Origin: Timaviella obliquedivisa GSE-PSE-MK23-08B
GTDB lineage: Bacteria; Cyanobacteriota; Cyanobacteriia; Elainellales; Elainellaceae
Reading direction: 5' to 3'
Assembly (NCBI GenBank): GCA_019358855.1
Contig: JAHHII010000001.1
Location: 1-64,000 of the forward strand
Length of the DNA stretch: 64,000 nucleotides
The notes below the pieces were generated by a model. It ran no database searches. It saw nothing but the letters and a program-made list of their open reading frames with translations, and was not told the origin of the DNA. This document shows positions 29,061 to 38,063 of the stretch, piece after piece. A program made the translations under genes and the position numbers. Position 1 is the first letter of the stretch, and each line of letters opens with the position of its first letter.

Positions 29061-29729
29061 ATGAACTATGCGACATATATCAAAAACTTCAAGAACAGAA
29101 AGATACCAGAAGCCATGGAAAGATTGCTTCAGTTAAGCAATAATCTGGATAATTTGTCAGAAGATTTGTGCTATGCGGGCATATACTTCAGCTTTGTAGA
29201 AGATTCTGATGAGTATCTAACGCTTTTGCTTGGCTACGAAAGTCAGCTTGTTGAATCTATACTTGGAATCGCCACAAACGGCGCAGGAGATTTGCTTGCC
29301 TTCTGGGTTTACGACGATCGAGATCTTGAAGATGCTCCAATTGTATTTGTTGGACATGAGGGAGATGCTTGTGTTATGGCAAACAATTTTAGTGAACTGC
29401 TTCCACTTCTGGTAAGTAGCGGAGATCTTCACCCTGATAATATTCCAGAACACCTAAACGAATTTAACGAATTTGACGGTGATAGCATCCTGGGTAAAAT
29501 TACACTCAAAATGGAGGAAGATGGCTTTTATTCTCCTGGTACTCTTCAGGAGTTAATAGAGAGGAGGGAGGAGACAAAAATAGAACAAGCAGATTTTGCT
29601 ACAAGGCTTGGTATTCAATTGCCCGAGAATCCTGCTGAGTTGATGCGAACTGCAATTGAAGCTCATCCCAATTTTGAGGAGTGGTTAAATCATCAAATAT
29701 CAATCGAGAATCCTGATTATTTTAATTGA
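29061..29729 (+). CDS. SUKH / SMI1-KNR4-like protein
   Basis: A 222-residue acidic protein. DLLAFWVYDDRDLEDAPIVF followed by GHEGDACVMANNFSELLPLL resembles the SMI1/KNR4 (SUKH) core, in which a strand pair is followed by a hydrophobic helix. SUKH proteins often act as immunity proteins against toxins. No toxin gene is adjacent on the same strand; the VapBC-type pair follows 170 nt later. The base composition is AT-richer than that of neighbouring housekeeping genes, suggesting recent transfer. The assignment is moderate because no sequence search was possible. Confidence 0.5.
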   Translation: MNYATYIKNFKNRKIPEAMERLLQLSNNLDNLSEDLCYAGIYFSFVEDSDEYLTLLLGYESQLVESILGIATNGAGDLLAFWVYDDRDLEDAPIVFVGHEGDACVMANNFSELLPLLVSSGDLHPDNIPEHLNEFNEFDGDSILGKITLKMEEDGFYSPGTLQELIERREETKIEQADFATRLGIQLPENPAELMRTAIEAHPNFEEWLNHQISIENPDYFN

Positions 29730-29900
29730 TTAGTTATCCACTCATTATGCTTACTCGCTCGCAGGAATTGTCATCCTACGAGGCTCCTGCTTCCACTTCT
29801 GCTCAAGTTCAATGATTTACTTAAGCGATCGCCTTTACCCCTCTCTGAAAAACGAGCGATCGCCCAGGTTAAAATAGAAGGATAGTGAAGGGACACTCAA

Positions 29901-30113
29901 ATGGCAACCAATACTTCTTTAGAGGAGCGACTGGCAGCAGTAGAAGCGGCGATCGCCGAGTTGCAGCAAGTTATAACGCCTCAACCAACCAACTGGCTGC
30001 AACCAGTTACAGGGTCTTTTAAGGATGAGCCGGCCTTTGAGGAAGTGCTGGCGTATGGTCGAGCAATTCGTCAGGGCGATGAGTCCATCCTTGAAACGCC
30101 AGACGAGTCATGA
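29901..30113 (+). CDS. Putative antitoxin of a VapBC-type pair
   Basis: A 70-residue protein with an N-terminal helix (SLEERLAAVEAAIAELQQVI) and a C-terminal acidic tail. It overlaps the PIN toxin gene by 4 nt (ATGA), the typical antitoxin-toxin junction. No DNA-binding domain is recognisable, so the assignment rests on size, position and overlap. Confidence 0.6.
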   Translation: MATNTSLEERLAAVEAAIAELQQVITPQPTNWLQPVTGSFKDEPAFEEVLAYGRAIRQGDESILETPDES

Positions 30114-30541
30114 AGTATTTGTTGGATACGGATCATCTGAGCATCCTTCAGCGACAAGCTGGGCAGGACTACACTAACCTTTCGACCCGCATGGCGCATC
30201 AACCCTTATCTGACTTTGCTATACCGATTGTGACGTTTCACGAGCAAATGCTGGGTAGTAGCCACACTTATATCAATTGCTCTCGTAACCCAGATGACAT
30301 GGTGAAGGGGTATGAAATGATGGCGCGACTCGTTCGTGACTTCAAAATGCTGCCTCTTGTATCCTTTGACGCAGGTGCAGCAACTGCGTTGAGTCAACTA
30401 CAGTTGCAAAGGATTCAACCGGGAAAGATGGATGCCAGGATCGCTGCGATCGCCCTATCCCACGAATTAATTTTGTTAACGCGTAATTATCAAGATTTTA
30501 GTAAGGTGACAGGATTAGTGATCGAAGATTGGACAGCTTGA
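30110..30541 (+). CDS. vapC: PIN domain ribonuclease toxin (VapC type)
   Basis: A 143-residue PIN domain protein. The first acidic residues are in LLDTDHLSIL (Asp6, Asp8). A Glu is in FHEQML, Asp in GKMDARIAAIAL and Asp in NYQDFSKV, so the Mg-binding cluster looks complete. VapC toxins cleave tRNA or rRNA and are neutralised by the partner gene product. It overlaps the upstream 70-residue gene by 4 nt, indicating translational coupling. Confidence 0.85.
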   Translation: MKYLLDTDHLSILQRQAGQDYTNLSTRMAHQPLSDFAIPIVTFHEQMLGSSHTYINCSRNPDDMVKGYEMMARLVRDFKMLPLVSFDAGAATALSQLQLQRIQPGKMDARIAAIALSHELILLTRNYQDFSKVTGLVIEDWTA

Positions 30542-30662
30542 AACATTTTCACTAGCGCGATCGCCCCATCTAAATTACAGATCACAATACGATCGCTTTC
30601 ACCTCATCCCCTTAAAACAAGCGATCGCCCAACTAGCTTTCATCTTGATATGTCAAAAACTA

Positions 30663-31334
30663 TCATTTAGCGATTTCCTGCGCAAACCAAGCTGCGGCGC
30701 TGGTATTAGTGCCTTCATTCAGTTTCTGTAGAGTTTGTTCCAACAGAGCGATCGCCAATCCTTTCAACGCTACAGAATGCGTACAATCCTGATACTGTCC
30801 GTTCTCGTCTAACAAAAACGCAAACACCTGTCGTCCGCGCACATCAATCACCCAATATTCTGGAATGCCCAGTGCCGCGTAAAGATGCTTTTGTTCATCT
30901 AAATCTGACGCAAGGCTAGTGTCAGAAATTTCACCCACCAAATTTGGAACACACCATTTTGTCAAGTCAACACGACGAGGTTCTCCTTCTTGCCATTGCG
31001 GATAGTCTGCACCCACATCAAGCACCAAGTCAGGAGCACAGGCTTGAGTTTTGGGCTTCTCTAATAAACAGCGACCGAGCGAACTGTACGCTTCCTCAGA
31101 ATGCTGAACTGCCCAAAACGCAAATAGCATAGTCAGCAAATCGCTAAACCCTGAATGATTAATCCCTTCTCCACCCATGTCTACCCACTGCCTCCCTCGA
31201 TCAAACGCCAACTTCATCCGTTCTCGAATGGGAGCATCTCGCAACAGTTCATACTCTTCCCAAGTCGCGTTGTGCCACTGGCGGAGTGGCGGAATTTCTA
31301 CTGGTGAATCGGTTCTAGAGATGGAGAGTGTCAT
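30663..31334 (-). CDS. Uma2 family (DUF820) PD-(D/E)XK nuclease-fold protein
   Basis: About 223 residues from ATG 31334 (MTLSISRTDSP). The core motifs are CAPDLVLDVG, VPNLVGEISDTSLASDL and KHLYAALGIPEYWVID, giving the D...E-x-S...K pattern of Uma2. This second copy is divergent from the one at 28 kb. It starts 28 nt after the kinase-WD40 stop on the same strand, so it is likely cotranscribed with it. The role is unknown. Confidence 0.82.
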   Translation of the reverse strand: MTLSISRTDSPVEIPPLRQWHNATWEEYELLRDAPIRERMKLAFDRGRQWVDMGGEGINHSGFSDLLTMLFAFWAVQHSEEAYSSLGRCLLEKPKTQACAPDLVLDVGADYPQWQEGEPRRVDLTKWCVPNLVGEISDTSLASDLDEQKHLYAALGIPEYWVIDVRGRQVFAFLLDENGQYQDCTHSVALKGLAIALLEQTLQKLNEGTNTSAAAWFAQEIAK

Positions 31335-31361
31335 CAGGCTTTGGAGAACGCTATTGATCAA

Positions 31362-33179
31362 TTATGCCTCTCTTTGCCAAATCTTGATCGTTTCGTCAGC
31401 GCTGCCGCTCACTAGCAAATCTCCATCCGGGCTAAAGGCGATCGCATTCACACCCCAAGCGTGTCGCGTGGTGCAAATTCGTTCACTTGTCCGTATATTC
31501 CAAACCGTTAACGAGCCATCTTCACAACCGCTTGCAAAGTATTCATCATGAGGATCGATCGCCAAGCAATTAACCTGATCTTTCTGTGTTTCTAAAGCTT
31601 GTAATTGCTCACCCCGCGCTAAGTTCCAAATCTTAATCGTTTTATCTGCACTACCACTAATTAAAGTTTGCCAATCAGAAGTTATAGCGATCGTCTTTAC
31701 TCGTTCTATATGCCCTGATAAGGTGTTCAAAAGACTGTTACTTTTTAAGTCCCAAAGAAATATTTTTTTATCATAGCTACTGCTGATCAAAGTGCGTCCA
31801 TCAGCGCTAACAACTAATCCACTAATCCAATCTTGATGCTTAGCTAAACTATTAATTAATGATTGTTTTTCTAAACTCCACAGATGTATCACACCATCCC
31901 CACCGCCACTAATCAGTGTCCTCGTATCGTTCGTAATGGTGAGTGCTGAAATTCCCCATCCTGGTTCCTGTAGCGTGTTAATCAGTTTGTACGTATTCAT
32001 ATCCCATTCTTTAATCGTGCCATCATCGCTGCCGCTAAACAGCGTTGCTCCATCAGAACTGAAGGTGAGAGTACTAATCCGATCGCGGTGCCCCACGCTA
32101 GAAAATAGCGATCGCCCGATAAAGGTATGCAGTAGTTTTCCTTGGTCTAAATCCCAGAGTTTAATGGTGCGATCGGTGCTACCGCTTGCCAAAATTTGCC
32201 CTGATGGATGAATGGCGATTGCAGTAATACCGCCATTGTGTCCTAGCAGCGTTTGCGCCAATCGCCAGGGTTGATCGGCAGCAGGCGAGGTTTTCGAGTT
32301 TTCCGAAAGCGATCGCCTACCCAAATCTTGCAGCACATCAGCCGCAGTGCGATATCTTTGGCTAGTTGCCTTGCACAGCATTTTATTTAAAACTTGCCGG
32401 AACTGAACGCTAACAGATTTAGGTAGATACTGCTCCCAAACCCAGGCATCTTCACTGACAGAATAGAGATCAAACGGATGAATTCCTGTTAGCAAGTGAA
32501 TGCAAGTAACACCCAAACTATAGATATCACTGGAAAACTCGCCCCTTCCCATTGCCTGCTCAGGAGCCACATATCCGGCGCTACCAATGACTGTCGCAGT
32601 ACGAGCAAGAGCAGTTCCGGTCGCAAACTTTGATGCGCCAAAATCAACCAGTACATACCGTTCATTGGCATAGGGACGAATGATATTTTCGGGTTTAATG
32701 TCGCGGTGAATGACTTGGAAGCTGTGAATAAAGCTCAGAACGGGCAGCAAATCTTCCAATAACTCCCGCACTTCTGCTTCGGTAAAAACGCCTTCTTTTA
32801 GATCTTCCTCCAGGTTTTGCCCGTCAATAAATTCTTGCACCAAGTACTGAGCAGTGGGGGATTCGTAATGTGCTAGGAGTGCCGGAATTTGAGGATGTTG
32901 TCCTAGCTCATCAAGGCGATCGGCTTCTTGCCGAAATAATTCTACGGCTTTGGGGTTGATATTAGGCTGACGCGGCAACAGCAGCTTGATTACGCAGTAG
33001 GGCTTTCTAGCCTGTGTCTCATCCACTGCTAAATAGGTGCGACCAAACCCGCCTCGCCCAATGATTTCGATCGCCTTGTAGCGATCGTCTAACAACAGAT
33101 AGCTGCCACAGTTCTGACAGTACTTAGAGTCGTCAGGGTTCTGCGGCTTGGGGCAAGCTGGATTGAGGCAATAGAGCAT
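31362..33179 (-). CDS. Ser/Thr protein kinase with zinc ribbon and WD40 propeller
   Basis: 605 residues. The N-terminus has a four-Cys zinc-ribbon-like motif (CLNPAC ... YCQNCG). The kinase domain spans about 34-285: IGRGGFGRTY (ATP loop), CVIKLL (Lys), VIHRDIKPENII (catalytic loop) and LVDFGAS (DFG), so it should be active. About seven WD40 repeats follow from residue 310 (GHNGGITAIAIHPSG and repeats ending in KLWDL or KIWNL), forming one beta propeller for protein binding. There is no membrane segment, so it is cytosolic. ycf34 lies immediately upstream (3-nt gap) and a Uma2 gene downstream. Confidence 0.93.
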   Translation of the reverse strand: MLYCLNPACPKPQNPDDSKYCQNCGSYLLLDDRYKAIEIIGRGGFGRTYLAVDETQARKPYCVIKLLLPRQPNINPKAVELFRQEADRLDELGQHPQIPALLAHYESPTAQYLVQEFIDGQNLEEDLKEGVFTEAEVRELLEDLLPVLSFIHSFQVIHRDIKPENIIRPYANERYVLVDFGASKFATGTALARTATVIGSAGYVAPEQAMGRGEFSSDIYSLGVTCIHLLTGIHPFDLYSVSEDAWVWEQYLPKSVSVQFRQVLNKMLCKATSQRYRTAADVLQDLGRRSLSENSKTSPAADQPWRLAQTLLGHNGGITAIAIHPSGQILASGSTDRTIKLWDLDQGKLLHTFIGRSLFSSVGHRDRISTLTFSSDGATLFSGSDDGTIKEWDMNTYKLINTLQEPGWGISALTITNDTRTLISGGGDGVIHLWSLEKQSLINSLAKHQDWISGLVVSADGRTLISSSYDKKIFLWDLKSNSLLNTLSGHIERVKTIAITSDWQTLISGSADKTIKIWNLARGEQLQALETQKDQVNCLAIDPHDEYFASGCEDGSLTVWNIRTSERICTTRHAWGVNAIAFSPDGDLLVSGSADETIKIWQREA

Positions 33180-33182
33180 TAT

Positions 33183-33431
33183 TTAAGTAGGAACAAGCTC
33201 GCCGGGACGAAGTTTCGCCCATTTCCCGGTTTCTTGCTTAAAGCTTTGGCAAGCCACCACATCCCACTCCATTTCAATGCCCTCGTCATGGGTGCGAATG
33301 TTGACGTTAATGGTGGGTTCGACTGCCTCAAAATCGGGTGATTCAGTCAAATGAGGCTGCTGATGTTGGTGTTCAACGGCGTTGTAAGTGGTGCAGCGAT
33401 CGACATAATGACAATTGATACAAACACACAT
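33183..33431 (-). CDS. ycf34: Ycf34 family protein
   Basis: An 82-residue protein matching the Ycf34 family: MCVCINCHYVDRC at the N-terminus supplies four cysteines, and it ends EWDVVACQSFKQETGKW then LRPGELVPT. The Synechocystis homolog binds an Fe-S cluster and affects photosynthetic electron transfer. It lies 3 nt upstream of the kinase-WD40 gene, so the two are probably cotranscribed. Confidence 0.88.
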   Translation of the reverse strand: MCVCINCHYVDRCTTYNAVEHQHQQPHLTESPDFEAVEPTINVNIRTHDEGIEMEWDVVACQSFKQETGKWAKLRPGELVPT

Positions 33432-33689
33432 GGAAGTGTCCTCCGCGTTTGCAAGCTCTAGTTAAAAATGAGGGGGTTCTGTTACTTTATCTCAACTTCC
33501 ATGAAAACAGGGGTGAACTGTGGAAGGCTGTTGCAAAATGAAAAAGAGCCTGGTCTGCATTTTTCTCCCAGTGCCCGATCGTTAGCAGCCCATAGAGTAA
33601 GTGCCCATGAAACGACAAATGACAAATGACAGCAAGCCATCTATCCTGAATGAGGCTCCATATCGTTTCGCTACCCGGATTCAAGCAAG

Positions 33690-35018
33690 TTGTTATTGAA
33701 GTACATCTGTCCCGATAAGTTGGCGCAAGTGCCAGAACTACCCGCTTCTCTATTTTCGCCACAGACTTGGCCCTTCAACCTCGAATGGTTGCCACGGGCA
33801 GCCTACTTAGTGGGCGGCAATGTCAGAGACGCTTTACTAGGTAGACATGCCGAGTATTTAGACCTAGATTTTGTTTTGCCTGAAGGCGCGGTTAAAACAG
33901 CAAAGGCGATCGCCCAGCATTATCACGCGGGGTTCGTTTTGCTGGATGCCGAACGGCAGATTGCCCGCGTCGTTTTTGAACATGCCACAGTAGACTTTGC
34001 CCAGCAGGTCGGCGATAGCCTAGAGGAAGATCTGTGGCGGCGCGACTTTACCGTCAATGCGATCGCCTACAATCCTCACACCGATCAACTCATCGACCCC
34101 TTGCAAGGCTACCGAGACTTGCAGCAAAAAACCATTCGGATGATCGCGTCTGCCAACCTCAAGGAAGACCCCTTGCGGCTCCTGCGCGCCTACCGTCAAT
34201 CGGCACAGCTTGGCTTTGCCCTAGAATCCAAAACCCAGTCCACTATTCACCAACTGGCAAGCTTATTACAAAACATTGCCGCCGAGCGGGTGCAAGGCGA
34301 ACTGAGCTATCTGATCAATTCTGCAAAAGGCACGATCGCCCTCACAAGAGCATGGGAGGATGGATTGTTTGCCCACTGGTTGCCCCATGCCACCGCCAAC
34401 AGCCTGGCGCAGGTCGCAGCAATTGACCGGGCAGCGATCGCCCTTAAAGACTCATGGCACGAGTTAAAGCTGACAGGCTGGACAAAAGATCAGCAAAAAG
34501 GCACCCGAAGCTGGGCAAAAATTGCCAAACTCGCTTGCTTAGTTGATCCCGATCCTCAAATTGCCGAGTCAGAGCTATGGCATCTCAAGTACAGCCGCAG
34601 CGAAGTACAGGCAGTTTTAACGGTGATGCGTGCTGCGCAGATACCGCAAGGGTCGCTGCCAACCCATCTAAACCTGGCAGACCTATCCCTGCGAGAGCAG
34701 TACTTTCTCTTCCGAGGAGTTGGGGCGGCTTTTCCAGCCTGGGTGTTGGTGGCGATCGCGGTTGGCATAGAACTGGAGACAATTGAACTTTTGATTCAGC
34801 GTTTTCTCACGCTCAATGATCCAGTGGCGCACCCCGTGCCGCCTCTAACGGGTCGAGATTTAATGACAACTCTAAAACTTTCGCCAGGGCCGCAAATTGG
34901 GCAGTTGCTAGAAGCAGTTCAGTTAGCACAGGCAGAAGGACAAATTAATTCTCATCAACAAGCGCTAGACTTTGCCGTTAATTTTGCGAGTGATAATTTC
35001 GCATCGAGTAAAGTGTGA
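33690..35018 (+). CDS. tRNA nucleotidyltransferase / poly(A) polymerase family
   Basis: 442 residues, class II nucleotidyltransferase of CCA-adding type. YLVGGNVRDALLG is the G-G-x-V-R-D motif, LDLDFVLP is the catalytic D-x-D, and RRDFTVNAIAY and EDPLRLLRAYR are the nucleotide-recognition motifs. Cyanobacteria can split CCA addition between a CC-adding and an A-adding enzyme, and sequence alone does not settle which this is. The start is uncertain: the frame opens at TTG 33690 and has no early ATG. Residues about 313-323 (RAAQIPQGSL) come from dispersed repeat copy 5. Confidence 0.85.
   Translation: MLLKYICPDKLAQVPELPASLFSPQTWPFNLEWLPRAAYLVGGNVRDALLGRHAEYLDLDFVLPEGAVKTAKAIAQHYHAGFVLLDAERQIARVVFEHATVDFAQQVGDSLEEDLWRRDFTVNAIAYNPHTDQLIDPLQGYRDLQQKTIRMIASANLKEDPLRLLRAYRQSAQLGFALESKTQSTIHQLASLLQNIAAERVQGELSYLINSAKGTIALTRAWEDGLFAHWLPHATANSLAQVAAIDRAAIALKDSWHELKLTGWTKDQQKGTRSWAKIAKLACLVDPDPQIAESELWHLKYSRSEVQAVLTVMRAAQIPQGSLPTHLNLADLSLREQYFLFRGVGAAFPAWVLVAIAVGIELETIELLIQRFLTLNDPVAHPVPPLTGRDLMTTLKLSPGPQIGQLLEAVQLAQAEGQINSHQQALDFAVNFASDNFASSKV
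34628..34656 (-). repeat. Dispersed repeat, copy 5 (inside tRNA nucleotidyltransferase)
   Basis: On the minus strand it begins GCGACCCTTGCGGTATCTGC and ends GCAGCACGC. On the gene strand it reads RAAQIPQGS, the same frame as in mutS ([10 protein letters not shown]) but one codon shorter. Confidence 0.8.
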
Positions 35019-35118
35019 TAAAGTAGACCGTCTGTGGGGTATGTTGGATTAAAAAAATCCAGCCCTCTAATCTTTCGTCCATATTTTTACTCTGCTCAAA
35101 TCTGCAAAGGGGTTCAGA

Positions 35119-35307
35119 ATGGCTAAACGCCGCAATCAAAAGAAAGAAAAAGCACTTCGCAACCAAGCTTACGCCCGCAAGTTCCGCAAACGTACTAACG
35201 TTGGTCGTTTTGGCAGAAGGCGCTATGGTAGCGGCAATGCCCAAGATGGTGACGATATGGAGCAAGAGAATAACAGAGAAGGGGCTGAGGCAACTGATCC
35301 CCAGTAG
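35119..35307 (+). CDS. Small, very basic conserved-looking protein
   Basis: A 62-residue protein. The first 38 residues are strongly basic (MAKRRNQKKEKALRNQAYAR and on), the last 25 acidic. The pattern suggests RNA or ribosome binding, but I recognise no named family. AAAGGGG lies about 10 nt before the ATG, and a perfect intrinsic terminator follows 45 nt after the stop, so it is a free-standing, well-defined transcription unit. Confidence 0.65.
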   Translation: MAKRRNQKKEKALRNQAYARKFRKRTNVGRFGRRRYGSGNAQDGDDMEQENNREGAEATDPQ

Positions 35308-35351
35308 CCTATTGTCTCAGGCTTATTAAACTGCACCCCAATTAATATTAG

Positions 35352-35383
35352 AAAAGGGCAGATTCATGAATCTGCCCTTTTTT
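35352..35383 (+). terminator. Perfect intrinsic terminator
   Basis: A fully palindromic stem, GGGCAGATTCA / TGAATCTGCCC, is flanked by AAAA and TTTTTT. It can act in both directions and so may also end the GGDEF gene transcript coming from the right. Confidence 0.9.
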
Positions 35384-35453
35384 ATGGTTTTAATTTTACG
35401 GGTTTTAAAAGGACTTGTCGGGCAAGCACTGACCAATCCACAAAGCGATCGCC

Positions 35454-36404
35454 TTAAAACCTTTCTGAACCGTATGAGTCTGGCTCAGGTGTAGGCTGAA
35501 TCTCGCTAGAGCGAAGGGAGCGATCGCCCTGCCTAACATTCTGCTCTAAGCAGACAATTTGATTGCGTCCTCGCTCTTTGGCAGTATAGAGGGCGCGATC
35601 GCTAAGTTCAGTTAACATCGCAGACGATAGTTCCTGACTAGGCACCACAGTCGCGACCCCAAAACTTAACGAAATGGATGTCCCCCCGTCCAAGCCAGCT
35701 TGGGACAATTGCAGTTGTGCCACCGCTTCTTGAATACTGTGGGCAACGACAATGCCGCCTGAAGTATTGGTGTTCGGGAGGATAATAGCAAACTCTTCGT
35801 CGCCATAGCGAGCCGCCAAATCTCCCGGTCGTTTAGCCGTACGATTGAGGACAAGTGCCAATTGCCGCAAGCACTCATCCCCTGCCTGATGACCGTAGGT
35901 TTCGTTATAAAGCCTAAAGTGATCAACATCGCACAGAATTAGAGTCAGACTATTCTTTTCGCGTACAGCCCTTGCCCACTCTTGTTGTAGATGTGCCTCA
36001 AAGCAACGACGATTGGCGATTTGAGTTAAACCATCTAAGTTGGCTAGCCGCTCTAGCTCTTGGGTTGCCAGCCGGAGGCGGTGATTATCTCGAATGGTTT
36101 TGTCCAGAAGCAAGCTAATGATTAAACCCAGAAACAACCCAACAATAAAAATTAAGGTTGTTAATTGATTAAGCAGCCGTTCAGCTTCCTGATAATTTAA
36201 GCGAGAGGTTTCATCCATCCTCCAAACAGGTTGCTGGGTCGAGTCGACATTGCCCAACGCCCCTTGACGATTGGAGGCTGGAGCGATCGCAGGTTGCCCC
36301 ACATTGATTTGGGCGCTTACAGCAGGGAGGCGAGTGCCAATTCCTGTCATAAGCGCCAGCAGCAGAATATTACTGGATAAGAAAACAGTCAAACGCTGAT
36401 TCAT
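35454..36404 (-). CDS. Membrane-bound GGDEF protein with altered signature
   Basis: 316 residues: signal-like helix at 5-30, a periplasmic stretch of about 55 residues, a second membrane helix near 83-105, then a GGDEF domain (about 120-285). The signature reads RYGDEEF, so the second Gly of GG(D/E)EF is Asp. The inhibitory site R-x-x-D (RPGD) sits at the normal five-residue distance before it. It may be a diguanylate cyclase or a c-di-GMP/GTP sensor that has lost activity. The gene is preceded by a 17-bp perfect tandem duplication. Confidence 0.85.
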   Translation of the reverse strand: MNQRLTVFLSSNILLLALMTGIGTRLPAVSAQINVGQPAIAPASNRQGALGNVDSTQQPVWRMDETSRLNYQEAERLLNQLTTLIFIVGLFLGLIISLLLDKTIRDNHRLRLATQELERLANLDGLTQIANRRCFEAHLQQEWARAVREKNSLTLILCDVDHFRLYNETYGHQAGDECLRQLALVLNRTAKRPGDLAARYGDEEFAIILPNTNTSGGIVVAHSIQEAVAQLQLSQAGLDGGTSISLSFGVATVVPSQELSSAMLTELSDRALYTAKERGRNQIVCLEQNVRQGDRSLRSSEIQPTPEPDSYGSERF

Positions 36405-36428
36405 GAATTGGGGTTCTGGTAGCCTCAG

Positions 36429-36462
36429 TCCGACCTTACTGGGGATCCGACCTTACTGGGGA
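36429..36462. repeat. Perfect 17-bp tandem duplication upstream of the GGDEF gene
   Basis: TCCGACCTTACTGGGGA occurs twice in direct succession (36429-36445, 36446-36462), 25-58 nt upstream of the start codon at 36404. Confidence 0.95.
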
Positions 36463-36551
36463 TTTGTAGGGAAGATGCATCCTGCTAAATAAAGTTGAGA
36501 CGAACCTGTGAAGATTGTACTCGTAACCGCACAAAATTTCGCTTTCAATAT

Positions 36552-38063
36552 TTAGCTCTTCTGCTCTGACAGCCATGCTTCTGCTTTCTGGCTAATTTGC
36601 TGCTGTTCTGATATGGGTATTTTATCCAGGTTCTTCAAAATGAAACTCATGCGCCCCTGAGAGGTCAGGCGATCGCGATGCCGTGCTAAGAAATCCCAGT
36701 AAAAGAAATTAAAGGGACAAGCGCGATCGCCCGTTCTTTCCTTGTAGTTGTAGCAACATCCCTTACAGTAATCACTCATTTTATTAATGTAATTAGCAGA
36801 AGCAGCATAGGGTTTAGATGCCAAAATTCCGCCATCTGCAAACTGTCCCATGCCAATAACGTTCGTTTGCATCACCCAATCATAGGCATCAATAAAGGCT
36901 GAATGAAACCAGTTTTCGATTGCCTGAGGCACAACTCCAGCAATTAGGGCAAAGTTACTCAGCACCATCAGCCGCTGAATGTGATGCCCGTATGCCATTG
37001 ATTCCACCTGCTTCAAAGTCTGATGAAGACAGTTCATGTCTGTCTTGTCAGCATCCCAGTAAAATTCAGGCAAGGGTTGAGTGTGGTTAAACCAGTTAAG
37101 CTGAGAGTAGTCTTCGGCGACGTAGTGATACAGCCCATGCATGTACTCTCGCCAGCCTAGTATTTGCCGAATAAAGCCTTCAACGCTGTTGATGCCAAGA
37201 CTTTTGTCATAAAATGCTTGCTCTGCTGCTCGAATCACCTCCAGAGGTTGCAGTAAGCCCAAGTTTAGGTAAGCAGACAACATCGCGTGCCAGAGAGTTT
37301 CTTCTCCGGTCATCATGGCATCTTGATAGGTGCCAAACCTGGGTAAGCGGGTTTGGATGAAGTGAGCTAAGACTTGCTGGGCTTGCGATCGCGTTACACC
37401 CCAGCGAAATGGCTCAATTTCTCCATAGGTGGAAAAGCTGCCGTGCTTTACTTCGTGTATCACACTCTGAGTCAGGTCATCTGGCTCAAACCAAAGTGCT
37501 TCAGGGGTTTCCAACCCTGTCTTAGGCGGCTGCCGATTTTCTTTATCAAAATTCCACTGCCCGCCAACGGGCTGCCTACCCTCCATTAATATTTGAAATC
37601 GCTGCCGCCCTTCTCGATAGAAATACTCCATTACCAGGCTTTTGCGCCCTCCTGTCCATTGCCGAAATTCAGCGGTTGTCCAGAGAAAACGGTTATTGGC
37701 AGTCAGGATAATCTCACAGGGCAAATCGAGAGACTGAATGAGTTCGGCGAAAGGGCGATCGCTGGGTTCCATCACCCGCAGTTGTGTAATGCCTTCTGCT
37801 CTAACCCAGTCTTGCAGGGGTTGTTCAAAAGCTTCTGCCGTCTTGTAAGTTACTCTGCTGCCCTCATGTCGCAGTTCTTGAGCAAAATGCCGCATTGCCG
37901 ACCATACCAGAACTAGCTTCTGCTGATGATAAGGGCGCTCCCGGACATGTTGCCATGACTCAATCAAAATGATGGGAGTTTGGCTTAAAGAGTTTGGGCA
38001 GCCCTGAATAGCTGATTGTCCCATCCAAAGCTGATCCCCTAGAATCCAAATGCCAGTTGTCAT
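36552..38063 (-). CDS. Cryptochrome/photolyase-related protein, Fe-S type (6-4 photolyase-like)
   Basis: 503 residues of the FeS-BCP / PhrB group. Typical are the N-terminus GIWILGDQL, the block REYMHGLYHY, the FAD-binding run SNFALIAGV ... FHSAFIDAYDWVMQTNV, and the cysteine motif DYCKGCCYNYKERTG ... ACPFNFFYWDFL that ligates a 4Fe-4S cluster. Bacterial members repair (6-4) photoproducts in UV-damaged DNA with light, or act as photoreceptors. It is transcribed alone; a long spacer lies upstream. Confidence 0.9.
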   Translation of the reverse strand: MTTGIWILGDQLWMGQSAIQGCPNSLSQTPIILIESWQHVRERPYHQQKLVLVWSAMRHFAQELRHEGSRVTYKTAEAFEQPLQDWVRAEGITQLRVMEPSDRPFAELIQSLDLPCEIILTANNRFLWTTAEFRQWTGGRKSLVMEYFYREGRQRFQILMEGRQPVGGQWNFDKENRQPPKTGLETPEALWFEPDDLTQSVIHEVKHGSFSTYGEIEPFRWGVTRSQAQQVLAHFIQTRLPRFGTYQDAMMTGEETLWHAMLSAYLNLGLLQPLEVIRAAEQAFYDKSLGINSVEGFIRQILGWREYMHGLYHYVAEDYSQLNWFNHTQPLPEFYWDADKTDMNCLHQTLKQVESMAYGHHIQRLMVLSNFALIAGVVPQAIENWFHSAFIDAYDWVMQTNVIGMGQFADGGILASKPYAASANYINKMSDYCKGCCYNYKERTGDRACPFNFFYWDFLARHRDRLTSQGRMSFILKNLDKIPISEQQQISQKAEAWLSEQKS

